DNA of 64,000 nucleotides from Stygiobacter electus (GCA_029210465.1 JARGDL010000003.1:62001-126000), one strand, 5' to 3'. Counted from the stretch's first letter, positions 46,001-55,376 are shown. The notes: generated by a model not told the origin, from the sequence alone. A program made the numbers and translations.

Positions 46001-49000
46001 AATAGTTTTTAATATCGGGAATAACTTATTAGAAAATTGAATTGGAATTTCGTTTGTCAACCATTCCATAGTTTTTTCTGCTAAAGCAGTTGTAAATCCA
46101 CAGCGGTAAATGAAAGCATTTTCTTTAGTTGATATAAAAATGATTTCATTCAAGACTTTAATAATATTATTAGGATTTTGTAAATCAGTGAAAGGAAAGA
46201 GTTCTCTAAAACTTACTTCATTTAAGAATTTAATTAATGCTCTTGTAGAATCGAGAACGCCACCTTCAACAAACGAATTTGTTGTTTGACCTTTATGTAT
46301 TCTTGTTACACAAGTTCTTTTGTCAATGTAAAATGAAACATATTTAGAAGAAATCCTTAACCACATTTCAAAATCTTGACCTTGTCTAAGCGATTCATCA
46401 AATAGTCCTACTTCTTCAAATACTGTTCGATTAACAGCTATTGCATTTCCGTGCACATAATTTGCCCAAAAGAATCTTGTAACCTGAAATTCGGTAGGGG
46501 GAATAGTAAGCCAAAGTGGTGGAGCTATTTTTTGTTTTGATTCATCAAGTAATAAATACCAATGAGTATGAAAGAATTTGATTTCTGGGTTTTTGTTTAT
46601 TGCTTCGAAGTGTGTTTCAAGTTTATCCGGTTCAAACAGATCATCTGACGAAAGCCAGCAGATCCAATCACCTTTTGCATTTTGTATACCTACATTAAGT
46701 GCAGAAGCCACACCGCCATTTTCTTTATGAAAAGCTTTAAATCTTTTATCTATCGATAAATATTTATCAATTACCTCTTTTGTGTTATCGCTGCTTCCAT
46801 CATTTACAATTATTGCCTCCCAATTTCTAAATGTTTGATTTAGCAAAGAATCTAATGCTTCTCCTAAAAATTCTGCTTGATTAAAAGTCGGAACAATAAC
46901 CGAAAAGAATGGATGTCTTTCTTCATTATGTCTTAGAATTTTTTGTTCTGAATTTAATCTGGCTTTTGAAATTAGTTTTTTCCATTTCTCTACCATTCCA
47001 TAAATCGTAAGATTTTTTTGATACATTATTTCACGCGGTGAAAATTGCTGGTTAAGTACTTTCTTTAAACCTGCTTCAAAGTCTTCTCCGAAATAACCAA
47101 TTTTCTCTTTTTCTTCGTCTGAAAAATCTGCAAAAATTCCTGTATTATTCATTATGATAGGCAGATTACAAAAACATGCTTCCAATGCAGATAGACATTG
47201 CGTTTCAACAGGCGACCCAAGAATAAAAAAATCAGCGCAATTTAATAGCTTAACTAATTTTTCCTGGCTTATTCTATTAAATACTTTTGTGTTTTTTCGT
47301 TCATAAGTATTTTCATCTTTTGAAACAATAATCCAAAAAATTTCATCATGATTTTCAATCAAACTTTTTACCTTAGACCATCCTTTCACCTCACTGAAAT
47401 CACCCACAAAAATTCCCACTGATTGATTTGGTATATCAAATTCTTTTCTTACATATTTTTTATCCATTGGTTTAAATAAATTATCATCAATACCGATTGG
47501 AATAATTTCAAAATTATATTCTGGGTACGAAGCAGCAGTTATATTAGAATTTGTTACTAAAATATCTGCTTGTTTAAGATTAGCTTCCTGTTGCAATGAC
47601 TTGCGTCCCATAGCTCGCAGATTATCTTGTAAATACAATATATTAAATCGGTCTCTATCAATAAGATCCATGAAAGTAGCATTTTGTATGATAACATCGC
47701 TTTCGGGATAATTTTTTTTAATATATAGTTTTGCTTCCTGCTCAAAATCTTTATCAGCATTTAAAGAGTCTTTATCAACACCTACAGAGTTGGGTAAATT
47801 AGAAAGTAAAAAGTTCCACATTGTTCTTTCTCCCATTCTGCCTGACAAGTAATCATTACAAATAATCACTCTAATTTTTTCATTTACATTATTTGGTAAA
47901 GTCGAATGGGAATCCATTTCGCCGCATTGAAAATGGTAAATAATTGAATCATAAGAAGTAGTATGATTTATTCCTATCTCCTTAAGTTTTTGCATCAAAA
48001 CTACGTCTCCGCTAATACATGGAGTTCCTTTAAGTGCAATTTGTGGAGTAAATATATTTGTCCCCGGAACAATATTACCTTCAGGATATCCACCAACACT
48101 TAAAAAATCATCCTTCTTAATGAGAAGAGGCATAAACAAGCCACCATCTTTCAACTCATCAACTTTAATTTCCTCTGCAAAAGTATTAAATGCAGTTTCA
48201 TCAAAGTCTTCTATAAATCTTCCAAAGTTTTTACTTATTGCATGCTCACCAGATAATAACTTCCCTGATTCAACTAAACGAGATGCAACACAATTTTTTC
48301 CATTTAGTTTATTAAATAAATTCTCAACCCAGCCATGCGAAAAAGCCATGTCACTATTAATAAATAATAAGTAATCACCTTTCGCTTTTTGAGCAGCAAA
48401 ATTCCAAGCTCTATAAACATTGTTAATATACCATTCTTTCTTCTGCTCATCAGAATTATTCCAGACATAGTGCGGGATGTAATTATTATTTAAATATTGC
48501 AATACTGATTCATTTGCATCGTTAGCAACAAAATAAAACTCTTTGTCATTTAGATCTGTGTACTTTAAAACTTGCTCATATACGAATTGAAGCCAATCAG
48601 TGCTTTTATATATTAAGCATACAATTGATATTCTTGGTTTAAATACCTCATCCTTGTAAGCGTCTAAACTTGAAATTGCCTGAATAAAACTTCTTGGAAT
48701 TGGTTTGTCATCATTTATATACAAATCTTCAGGAAATAATTTTTTATCAACTTTTTCTAATGTTAATGTACTCTCATCTAAAAGTCTTTCTAAAGCCCAG
48801 CCACTTTGACCATGTGAACGATAAGTTAAATATTTAAAGGCCAAGGATTTTTCAGTTGCGAAGCCATAATGTATAACTCCTACACAGTCCGTTTTTTCGA
48901 TTTCCTTAATTGAATGAGGATATTGTTGCTGATGTAATCCAGGGGTTGTTTCTTTGAACATTAAATTAGGTGTAACCCGCCATAGACGTACAAACCAACC

Positions 49001-49444
49001 CAGATCGTAAGAATTATCAATTCGTTTCCATGAATAACTTCTCCATAAATTAATTTCATGAAAACTAATGCCATCAATATTGTTTTCGTCAGCATATTTG
49101 CACAACTTTGGAAGTTCTTCCTTGGCATTCGCAGTTAAAACTTCATCTGCATCCAACCATAAAATAAAATCCGGTTGAAGTTTGAGTGCATATTGGAGTA
49201 ATATTTTTTTATGATTAACTTCATTTTTGAAATCATTTTCTCCTGCTCTTATAATAAGTGTAGCTTTATCAAGCATATATTCATAACTTCCGTCTGTACT
49301 GCCATCGTCATAAACAAAGATTGCATCACAAATTGAATTTATATGTTCCCAAAATCTTTCGAGATTTTGTTTTCTGATTTCATTATAAATTTGTGTTATA
49401 CAAACTATTTTATATGACTTTTCGCTACAATCTAATTTATTCAC
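43094..49444 (-). CDS. Giant multidomain glycosyltransferase: four GT2, two GT4, zinc ribbon, TPR
   Basis: A 2116-residue cytoplasmic protein that starts at GTG. Domains in order, positions approximate: GT2-a 11-230 (YDDGSTDG, LDADE at 98-101); GT2-b 272-510 (FINSDMAF); GT4-a 524-825 (GT-B, with IPIGID and EACFCNLPIIMNNTG); GT2-c 845-1070 (NDGSSDNT, LSSDD); a helical linker; a zinc-ribbon with CKNC at 1269-1272 and CPKC at 1295-1298; GT4-b 1333-1680 (VPNGID, EGFSMPLLEAMATGTPV); GT2-d 1712-1960 (VDNASTD, ANNDI); and TPR helices 1985-2105. Six catalytic-looking domains could build a whole oligosaccharide on one scaffold. It sits between sugar genes and flagellin, so flagellin glycosylation is the best guess; an O-antigen or capsule role is possible. 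Confidence 0.85.
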   Translation of the reverse strand: MNKLDCSEKSYKIVCITQIYNEIRKQNLERFWEHINSICDAIFVYDDGSTDGSYEYMLDKATLIIRAGENDFKNEVNHKKILLQYALKLQPDFILWLDADEVLTANAKEELPKLCKYADENNIDGISFHEINLWRSYSWKRIDNSYDLGWFVRLWRVTPNLMFKETTPGLHQQQYPHSIKEIEKTDCVGVIHYGFATEKSLAFKYLTYRSHGQSGWALERLLDESTLTLEKVDKKLFPEDLYINDDKPIPRSFIQAISSLDAYKDEVFKPRISIVCLIYKSTDWLQFVYEQVLKYTDLNDKEFYFVANDANESVLQYLNNNYIPHYVWNNSDEQKKEWYINNVYRAWNFAAQKAKGDYLLFINSDMAFSHGWVENLFNKLNGKNCVASRLVESGKLLSGEHAISKNFGRFIEDFDETAFNTFAEEIKVDELKDGGLFMPLLIKKDDFLSVGGYPEGNIVPGTNIFTPQIALKGTPCISGDVVLMQKLKEIGINHTTSYDSIIYHFQCGEMDSHSTLPNNVNEKIRVIICNDYLSGRMGERTMWNFLLSNLPNSVGVDKDSLNADKDFEQEAKLYIKKNYPESDVIIQNATFMDLIDRDRFNILYLQDNLRAMGRKSLQQEANLKQADILVTNSNITAASYPEYNFEIIPIGIDDNLFKPMDKKYVRKEFDIPNQSVGIFVGDFSEVKGWSKVKSLIENHDEIFWIIVSKDENTYERKNTKVFNRISQEKLVKLLNCADFFILGSPVETQCLSALEACFCNLPIIMNNTGIFADFSDEEKEKIGYFGEDFEAGLKKVLNQQFSPREIMYQKNLTIYGMVEKWKKLISKARLNSEQKILRHNEERHPFFSVIVPTFNQAEFLGEALDSLLNQTFRNWEAIIVNDGSSDNTKEVIDKYLSIDKRFKAFHKENGGVASALNVGIQNAKGDWICWLSSDDLFEPDKLETHFEAINKNPEIKFFHTHWYLLLDESKQKIAPPLWLTIPPTEFQVTRFFWANYVHGNAIAVNRTVFEEVGLFDESLRQGQDFEMWLRISSKYVSFYIDKRTCVTRIHKGQTTNSFVEGGVLDSTRALIKFLNEVSFRELFPFTDLQNPNNIIKVLNEIIFISTKENAFIYRCGFTTALAEKTMEWLTNEIPIQFSNKLFPILKTIVKGYFEQPLREDIKNVLKLFLNKDRVTYKQHNFIFETKQFVNKLILTGDQNQAKAIEKYLLRILNLNTKHENSDGSYEPILLGYPNDNKFKKIEPSDINHWTIEPGRIETNSIKQRLNITCKNCKSNFNINLEYEMGKDSTVQEFICPKCKNGYKFDDENFDLDFIEFHNRKVSASDSSISDSSKVAFFIRDVSVVGGGTKILFKYIDWLSKLGTNITVYSFAKKPDWIETKLNYIQIQSELEIKTIYKLLFVFSIFDVPLVLNRIPISKVVHICQGYEGYHFGRDYEELRSDKHILTKMHAIPVKNITVSTHLVELFRDKFSRETFYVPNGIDNNVFSPDENIKREKSVLFVGNPFHPLKGFDFLGSSIKRIQSSSFKIENLKLIIVMGFKPDNIEKIISHISEQLDCTVEIKYKLSSKEIAELMRSVGLVVCTSWYEGFSMPLLEAMATGTPVITTYNLGAQSFCKEGFNSFNVKYGDVNHLAQTILNILFSSIDISNIIINAYKTSLEYSEYNSVNHFINVIEELLSIKFNTQIKEKLINEYVFNDLTTNEKLSKELRIDKPLVSIIIPVFNQLEYTKKCIESLVSTIEKKVELIIVDNASTDRTPLYLKTYKNDKLKLIILRNEENHGFPKAVNRGILESSGKFIIIANNDIIFTDKCINRMLDVAESDERIGIVGPISNEVSGVQRDKEANYKTIDEMHRYADKVREKNNGKILHFPRVAFLCTLIKKEVIDKIGGLDERFSPGNFEDDDFCLRAQLAGFKTVIANDVFIHHYGSKSFKANGLNEYQKRLDINRQKFVEKWGATPEEIWLENKSIKNRNVYFPIHDDLFKQYFERTRIYLADNELNLAQESIVQAIDNFNESNTQIIQFDELLNLAANIFLAVGDLSKAQNYFEQELQTNPQSSSACFGLGQIFFAQENYEAAKTMYEWAIKNDEANLKAKEALQNVNEILGLDVNHNSLVEM

Positions 49445-49501
49445 TTTTATGGCCCTGGTATTAATTTTTCGTTGAAATAATTTTCATTAATCCAAATGGA
49501 A

Positions 49502-50068
49502 TCATACTGAAGTTTCCCAAGCTAATTGAGTTTTCCTTTTTCTAATAATTGTCAAACCCGGATGAATTGGAATTGTTACAAATTCAAATTCATCAAAGTG
49601 ATTTTTTAATTCATCAATTACTAGATATGCATTACCACAATAACCTTTATCTGTGTATTGACTATTTTTTGGGTAAGTGTCATGTAATAAAATTAAACCT
49701 TGTTCTTTCACAAAAGGAAAGTAATTCCAAAAATCCTTTAAAACTGATTCTTTAGTATGATCAGCATCAATAAACAATAAATCTATGGATACAGGATGTT
49801 TTTTTAATAATTCGGCAAATTCATCTGTGGTCATATTCATAAACATAACTTTTTCGGATTGAATCATATATTTACCGGCTTCGGCAGATATATCTACTCC
49901 TATCAGTGTTTCTGAGTAAGGAATCATTGCATTGAAAAGTTCACAATGGTATAACCCAAGCTCAACATAAATTTGAGGCATTAACTGAGCTGCTAAATTT
50001 ACAATAAAGTCTTCGTGCCAGTTTTCTTTCTTTTCAATATGGTCAATCATTTTAAAATTTTCTTCCAT
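49502..50068 (-). CDS. Class I SAM-dependent methyltransferase, possibly for a sugar
   Basis: A 188-residue protein with a Rossmann methyltransferase fold. The SAM-binding region is YVELGLYHCELFNAMI, followed by a second acidic strand GVDISAEAGKY and LLFIDADHTKESVLKDF, as in the small methyltransferase families near surface-glycan genes. The start is at 50068 or at the in-frame ATG 50050, two bases after the upstream stop. It probably methylates a sugar residue or the completed glycan; the acceptor is not readable. Confidence 0.75.
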   Translation of the reverse strand: MEENFKMIDHIEKKENWHEDFIVNLAAQLMPQIYVELGLYHCELFNAMIPYSETLIGVDISAEAGKYMIQSEKVMFMNMTTDEFAELLKKHPVSIDLLFIDADHTKESVLKDFWNYFPFVKEQGLILLHDTYPKNSQYTDKGYCGNAYLVIDELKNHFDEFEFVTIPIHPGLTIIRKRKTQLAWETSV

Positions 50069-50873
50069 TGAAAAAATTTTTCATTCCAATTATTTGTTCT
50101 TTCAAACTTTTAGAACAAACAACTTTTGTTAAATCATAAATGCTGCTCAATGTTCTGTCAACAGCTTCTTTTGCTTCCACTGAATTAATTTTAGCATATT
50201 TCAATTCATATACTTCATCGAATATTTGAAGTAATTCATATTTATTAACTGTGTTTGGTGAATGAATATGAAATATTCCATTTTGATATAAATTCTGCTT
50301 CAAAGTATTTTCTATTATCTCTGCCAAGTATAATGTTGTTACTCCATTCCATAAATGATTGGCAAATCCGTTTACTTCTTTACCAGCTTGACTTTTTGCC
50401 CATTCCAAAAGTGATCTGCTGTTTTCTTTTTCTTCACCGATTATTGAAGTTCTTAAAACCATACAATCTTTATTTTCACCGGCATTTTTTGTCATCCCAT
50501 ATAAATCTTCTGCATCGAATAAATCTAATTCATTATAATTTCCTTTTTTACCAGAGTAAACACAATCTGTTGTTATATGAAAGCATTTAATTCCCCGCGC
50601 TTTTGTCATTAATGCTAAGTTTCTTGGAAAGATTGAATTTACTCTTATTGCCTGTTCAATCGGATATTTTCCAATTGTTGGTTTTATTAATCCTGCACAA
50701 TTAATAACAACATCAATTCCATCTAAATACTTCTCAAACTTTTCATGTGGTTCAACTCCAATATCGAAATCATTTCTGGTAAGTTTAACTACATCGTATT
50801 GATTGCTTAAAAAATATTCAGATACAGCATAACCGAGCATTCCAGTTGAACCAATGACTAAAATTCTTTTCAT
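50052..50873 (-). CDS. SDR family NAD(P)-dependent sugar reductase, RmlD-like
   Basis: A 273-residue extended SDR with VIGSTGMLGYAVSE as the dinucleotide-binding loop, NCAGLIKPTIG and the YxxxK pair in YGMTK. It resembles dTDP-4-dehydrorhamnose reductases. I start it at ATG 50873, which lies behind a strong GGAGG and overlaps the TAA of the cupin gene; a longer frame to 50903 has no better signal. It probably makes the final 4-keto reduction of an activated deoxy sugar. Confidence 0.82.
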   Translation of the reverse strand: MKRILVIGSTGMLGYAVSEYFLSNQYDVVKLTRNDFDIGVEPHEKFEKYLDGIDVVINCAGLIKPTIGKYPIEQAIRVNSIFPRNLALMTKARGIKCFHITTDCVYSGKKGNYNELDLFDAEDLYGMTKNAGENKDCMVLRTSIIGEEKENSRSLLEWAKSQAGKEVNGFANHLWNGVTTLYLAEIIENTLKQNLYQNGIFHIHSPNTVNKYELLQIFDEVYELKYAKINSVEAKEAVDRTLSSIYDLTKVVCSKSLKEQIIGMKNFFNGRKF

Positions 50874-51328
50874 TATCTTTCCTCCACGTGCCAAGGATTC
50901 CAATAATGAGATTCAAATCTGATATCATCTTTAAGTCCAACATCAATTGTTTGATTTGAAAAAACCATAATTAGAGTATCGTCATTTAAAGACATATGAC
51001 CATTTGCATAACCTTCAGGAATATAAAGTATTGATGGTTGTGTATCACTTAAAACAAATCTCCAAACTTTTGCATCTTTCGACGGACTATTCCAATCATC
51101 GATTTTAACACAGCATACTAATGATGCACCTTTTACGGCTAAAACATATTTTGCTTCAACTTTGTGACCATGCCATGCACGGATGAAACCTTTGTTGTGG
51201 TTTTCAATAAAATAAAATCGCTTGATTTCTTCATTCATAAAATTAAATTCATTAACAAAGCCAACCCGACCTCTGTCATCAACAGATAAACCACCTTTAA
51301 TCAGTTTGGGAATTTTTTCGTCACTCAT
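50873..51328 (-). CDS. RmlC-like cupin, putative sugar 3,5-epimerase or ketoisomerase
   Basis: A 151-residue cupin related to dTDP-4-dehydrorhamnose 3,5-epimerase and FdtA/WxcM enzymes. GFIRAWHGHKVEAKYV contains the usual active-site histidine region and YIPEGYANGHMSL matches the second cupin motif, with Asn where RmlC commonly has His. It lies between two SDR genes and overlaps both by a few bases. The set suggests NDP-sugar 4-keto epimerisation; the exact sugar is not readable. Confidence 0.8.
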   Translation of the reverse strand: MSDEKIPKLIKGGLSVDDRGRVGFVNEFNFMNEEIKRFYFIENHNKGFIRAWHGHKVEAKYVLAVKGASLVCCVKIDDWNSPSKDAKVWRFVLSDTQPSILYIPEGYANGHMSLNDDTLIMVFSNQTIDVGLKDDIRFESHYWNPWHVEER

Positions 51329-52299
51329 GCTGCATCTACCTCTTTAAATTTTTCATTTAAGATTTCAAAATAATGTTCTTTTAGATAAGCTTGATTTGAA
51401 TAACGTGGACTCTTTAAATCTTTTATGCGTTTTGTTTCAACAAGATATTTTAATTCTTCTATTCCTTCATCAATCGAGTGAATTGATTTAAAGCCAAACA
51501 CTTCATTAGCTTTTTTTGCAGACACACGATAATTTCTTGTATCCTGAAAAGGCATGTCTGTTGTTTCAATCAAGAGATCGGGAAAATGCATTCTAACTTG
51601 GTAAGCAAGATCGCTTATGCGAACATTTTGACGTGCTAAATTAAAAATTCCTTTGTGCTCGCTTTCAAGATTCATCAATACTGCTCTTGCTACATCTTTT
51701 ACATGAAGTAATGGTCTAAATTGATCGCCGCCGAATACACTTATTTTTCCTTCAATATAAGCCCGCACAGTTAAAATATTAACAACAAGATCCAAACGAA
51801 TTCTTGAATAAAGATCCCCAACTCCAAACAGTGTTCCTAATCTGAATATAACAGCATTTTTATGTTTAAGATATTTTTCAGATTCAAGTTTTGTTTGTGC
51901 ATAGAGCGATAATGGATTTGTAGGCGAAGTTTCATCCAATTCCTTATCCTGAGCACCATATACTGAACAGGTTGACATGAAAACAATTCTTCCGTCATAA
52001 TTATCTGCAAGCCATGCAACTGAATCTTGATTGATGGCTTTAGTCAAGTTGGGATTAATTTGACAAGCACCATCACCGACAATTGCAGCCAACCATACAA
52101 CCGCATCCGCCCATTTAAGTTGTTGCTTTAATTTCTCTTCCTCACGAACATCTCCATAAACAAAATCAACTGGTTTACGAAATGAATCTTCATATAACAA
52201 TGCATCGTAAACTCTAACATTATAATTAGACTGCTGAATTAAATCCGTAATTGCACCGCCAACATAACCAGCACCACCAACGATTAATATGTTTTTCAT
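51325..52299 (-). CDS. NAD-dependent sugar epimerase/dehydratase (extended SDR)
   Basis: A 324-residue extended SDR. The NAD-binding loop is VGGAGYVGG, the catalytic pair is YAQTK (YxxxK), and STCSVYG carries the serine or threonine of the site. FRPLLHVKDVARA is typical of sugar-nucleotide epimerases. It starts one base after the 2-epimerase stop and overlaps the cupin start. It may be a 4,6-dehydratase or 4-epimerase. Confidence 0.85.
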   Translation of the reverse strand: MKNILIVGGAGYVGGAITDLIQQSNYNVRVYDALLYEDSFRKPVDFVYGDVREEEKLKQQLKWADAVVWLAAIVGDGACQINPNLTKAINQDSVAWLADNYDGRIVFMSTCSVYGAQDKELDETSPTNPLSLYAQTKLESEKYLKHKNAVIFRLGTLFGVGDLYSRIRLDLVVNILTVRAYIEGKISVFGGDQFRPLLHVKDVARAVLMNLESEHKGIFNLARQNVRISDLAYQVRMHFPDLLIETTDMPFQDTRNYRVSAKKANEVFGFKSIHSIDEGIEELKYLVETKRIKDLKSPRYSNQAYLKEHYFEILNEKFKEVDAA

Positions 52300-52300
52300 A

Positions 52301-53374
52301 TTAAAGTTCCTTATTAAGTATTTTTATAATTTTTTCTGAAGTTTTACCATTGCCAAGCCATTTTAATTTTTCTTTTGAGATGGAATATGATTCAAAGAAA
52401 TTAAGTGTATCAGTTACCATCTTTTCGACAGGATTATTTTCTCCAATTAAAATGCTGTTTCCATTCTCAACAGATTCAGGTCTTTCTGTAAAATTTCTTG
52501 GAACAGCAACAGGAACACCTAATAGTGGACATTCTTCCTGGCTTGTACCAGAATCTGATACAACTCCAAAAGCATTGTATTGAAGATTTAAGTAATCCAG
52601 GAAACCATAAGGACCGACAAGTTTAATGTTCTTTTTATCGTTAAGTAATTTGTATTTGTTAATTAATTTTAATGCCCTGTTGAATTTAACAAGCCGAACT
52701 TCAAGTTTGGTTTTGCTTCCTAATTCATCTAAAAATTTTAGAATATGATTGTATTGCTCGGGTGATTTCAAGTTTTCATTTCGATGAATATCTGCTACAA
52801 TAAAATCTTTGCTTCTATTTCCAGTGGGCATAAACTTTTTAACTACTTCAACAATTGTATTTCCAACAACAAAAATTTGATTTGGGTTTTTATTTTCTTG
52901 AATTAATCGTTCTTTATATAATGGCGTATAAACAAAAACCAAATCCGATACATAATCACAAATAACACGATTAACTTCTTCAGGCATTCGTCTATCATAA
53001 GAACGCATTCCACCTTCGATGTGTCCGATTTTGTATCCTTCCTTAAATAGCGGTGCACTAACCAAAGCAGAATTTGAATCGCCAAGGAATAAAATAATGT
53101 CGGGATTTATTTTTTTTCGCTTGAGAAGATAAATGACTTCTTTTGAGAGATATGAAAGCTGTTCGTAATGGTTTGAACTGCTCTTGCCGGTTGCTAAAGT
53201 AAAATCTGGTTTTCTGATTTTAAGTTGATTAAAAAATACTCTGCTGAGTTCATCATCATAATGCTGACCAGTATGAATCATTATATGTTCAAAGTTTTCA
53301 TCTAATTTCGAGAAAACTTCACTCATTCTGATGAAATCAGGACGAATACCTGTAATAGTAACAACAGTTTTCAA
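52301..53374 (-). CDS. wecB: Non-hydrolysing UDP-N-acetylglucosamine 2-epimerase
   Basis: A 357-residue WecB-family protein. Motifs include TGIRPDFIRMS and TGQHYDDELS near the start, GHIEGGMRSYDRRMPEE, and SDSGTSQEECPLLGVPVAVPRNFTERPE for UDP binding. These make or branch to ManNAc-type or, in FucNAc pathways, C2-epimerised 6-deoxy sugars. It is the first gene of the sugar and glycosyltransferase run, after a 154-base spacer that should hold its promoter (no strong sigma-28 site seen). Confidence 0.87.
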   Translation of the reverse strand: MKTVVTITGIRPDFIRMSEVFSKLDENFEHIMIHTGQHYDDELSRVFFNQLKIRKPDFTLATGKSSSNHYEQLSYLSKEVIYLLKRKKINPDIILFLGDSNSALVSAPLFKEGYKIGHIEGGMRSYDRRMPEEVNRVICDYVSDLVFVYTPLYKERLIQENKNPNQIFVVGNTIVEVVKKFMPTGNRSKDFIVADIHRNENLKSPEQYNHILKFLDELGSKTKLEVRLVKFNRALKLINKYKLLNDKKNIKLVGPYGFLDYLNLQYNAFGVVSDSGTSQEECPLLGVPVAVPRNFTERPESVENGNSILIGENNPVEKMVTDTLNFFESYSISKEKLKWLGNGKTSEKIIKILNKEL

Positions 53375-53528
53375 TATTAATTCTCTTTTTCTTGAGAAGA
53401 TTACAAATTTTGTTCCATCTTTATAATTAAGTTGAACTTATTTTTGAATTAAATATTAAATGAGTAATTTAAATAGTGGTGGATATTAGCCAATTGTTGA
53501 TTATCCAATACTTGTAAGAAAGTAAATA

Positions 53529-55364
53529 TTAAGAAATGATATTAATCAGAGTTTTAGTTTCTTCTTCTATTTTTTGATTGGCCTTTTCGTAAAGTTCTTT
53601 TTCTGCTAATGCTTTTTGCTCTTTAATTTCAGCGACTCTTTTTCTATGAAGTTCAATGCTGCTGTTGATGCTTTCGATCATTATTTTTTGTTTGTGATTA
53701 TTCATTTCTTTTGCTTCTACTATTTCTTTTTCTTTTTCAATCTTTAAAAGATTTAATTTTCTGTGCAACTTTGATAAGACATCATATTTTTCAATTGCTA
53801 TACCAACAGCCATTAGTAAGGTAATTATTAATCCAATAATAAAACTTATTGCTCCCCATTTAGATCCCGAAATTAGAACCGAAACAAATATTGAATTAAA
53901 TTCGTTAACATTTTCTATAATTTTGTTTGAATAACCTGTAATTCCTCCAATTAAAAAAACTATAAATGCAATAAAAATATTGTATGTTAAATTATTTACT
54001 AAGGCAGCTCTTGGATTGTATCTATCAATTTCAGGTATTTCATTTATCTTCAATTCTATTTCTTTTGCTTCTAAGTCATAATTTTCTGTTATTTGTTGAA
54101 TCGTTTCTTTTAATGTTTCTTGCGATTTTTTCTTAAACATTTCTAATTCTTCAATTAGATGTTTTTCAGCACTTAAATTATTATTTATTACAACATCATA
54201 AGTATTTAAGTACGTTTTAACTTCATTGTAGTATTTCTCTTTAACATTGAAAGTAATCCTTTCGATAATTTGTTTTATTTTGTTTTGAAATTCAGGATAA
54301 GTTGCATGAAGCAATGTTGAATTTGAAGTTGAATATTGAATATATAATTTTTCAAAAAAATCGAACGACTTTTTTATTTCTTCATCATAATATTCATCTA
54401 ATTTACATTTTTTAATATTATCAATTTTTTCTCTATAACTATTAAAAATGGAATCATCACTTACTCTAAATTCTTTAAACAAAATTTGAATTGCATCAGA
54501 AACTTTGGAAAAACCCTTTTCATGAAAAATATTATATATAAAAGCATTTCGGAAAAAGTAATTAAACATGCCTAGGTTATTAAATTTCAGTGCAATTGAT
54601 AATCTTTTAATATCATAATTAAAAACTTCTTTAAGATAATACATAGCAACATCTTCATTGCCAAGCATTATTTCGGATAGTGAAGAATAAATTCTTGCAG
54701 AACATCCCTGTGGTTTAATTTCAAGTGCTTGTTTGAATGTTTCGTTCGCTTTGATGTATTCATTTTCTTTTAAATAAACAAAGCCGATATATAATTTAAG
54801 TAAATAGTTTAATTCTGATTTTGTATTATCATTTAAACGTAATGATTTGATCAAACCAATTGTATTTTCAAATATTTCAAGTGCCTTTTCAGAATTATAA
54901 AAAGTTGGTTGATAAGTTAATATTAGTCCTTTAAGAATTGACTTAAAAAAATTATGTTTATTAATATCCCGTTCAATAAAATTTATTGTTGTTGTTGAAT
55001 AATATTCTTTTTCACTTTTTAATTTAGTAGTTGCCCAGCGAGCATAATTTTCTTTTATCTGTTTATGAAGTTCACTAAAAGCCAAACCTTTGAAGTTGAA
55101 CTTCATAAATTCTTCAATTTGGTTTAGTAATGATGATTCGTAAATCCAGAATAATGGTGCGTCATTAAATGAAATAAATATTTCTTTTAGTTCCGTAGGA
55201 AGTTCAAGAGAAAAGAATCTTACACTTTCCTTAATTGTATTAATCTGATCAGTTTGAGAATCGACATTTATCTGGAAATGTTCTTTGGCTAATTTATAGA
55301 ATTTAGCAATTTGAGCTTCACTGTTTATAACATTATCACGATATTTTTCCGTAATTAAAGTCAT
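53529..55364 (-). CDS. TPR, two-transmembrane and coiled-coil protein of unknown function
   Basis: A 611-residue protein started at ATG 55364 (the longer frame starts at TTG). The first 450 residues are helical, with TPR-like units around 150-240 (YIGFVYLKENEYIKANETFKQALEI). Two membrane segments lie at about 460-480 and 504-524, followed by a basic-acidic coiled coil (530-600). No domain family is recognised. It is the third gene of an operon with an unknown protein and a PAS kinase driven by a sigma-28-like promoter, so a link to motility signalling is inferred. Confidence 0.7.
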   Translation of the reverse strand: MTLITEKYRDNVINSEAQIAKFYKLAKEHFQINVDSQTDQINTIKESVRFFSLELPTELKEIFISFNDAPLFWIYESSLLNQIEEFMKFNFKGLAFSELHKQIKENYARWATTKLKSEKEYYSTTTINFIERDINKHNFFKSILKGLILTYQPTFYNSEKALEIFENTIGLIKSLRLNDNTKSELNYLLKLYIGFVYLKENEYIKANETFKQALEIKPQGCSARIYSSLSEIMLGNEDVAMYYLKEVFNYDIKRLSIALKFNNLGMFNYFFRNAFIYNIFHEKGFSKVSDAIQILFKEFRVSDDSIFNSYREKIDNIKKCKLDEYYDEEIKKSFDFFEKLYIQYSTSNSTLLHATYPEFQNKIKQIIERITFNVKEKYYNEVKTYLNTYDVVINNNLSAEKHLIEELEMFKKKSQETLKETIQQITENYDLEAKEIELKINEIPEIDRYNPRAALVNNLTYNIFIAFIVFLIGGITGYSNKIIENVNEFNSIFVSVLISGSKWGAISFIIGLIITLLMAVGIAIEKYDVLSKLHRKLNLLKIEKEKEIVEAKEMNNHKQKIMIESINSSIELHRKRVAEIKEQKALAEKELYEKANQKIEEETKTLINIIS

Positions 55365-55376
55365 TACAATTCTCAA

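Noticed and set aside
50255..50590. 111-codon plus-strand open frame
   Set aside because: It is antisense to a clear SDR gene and has a shadow-like composition (His, Leu, Tyr rich).
53375..53528. Sigma-28 promoter before the sugar gene run (TTGGATAA near 53500)
   Set aside because: The -35 position reads ATTTACTT, which does not fit.
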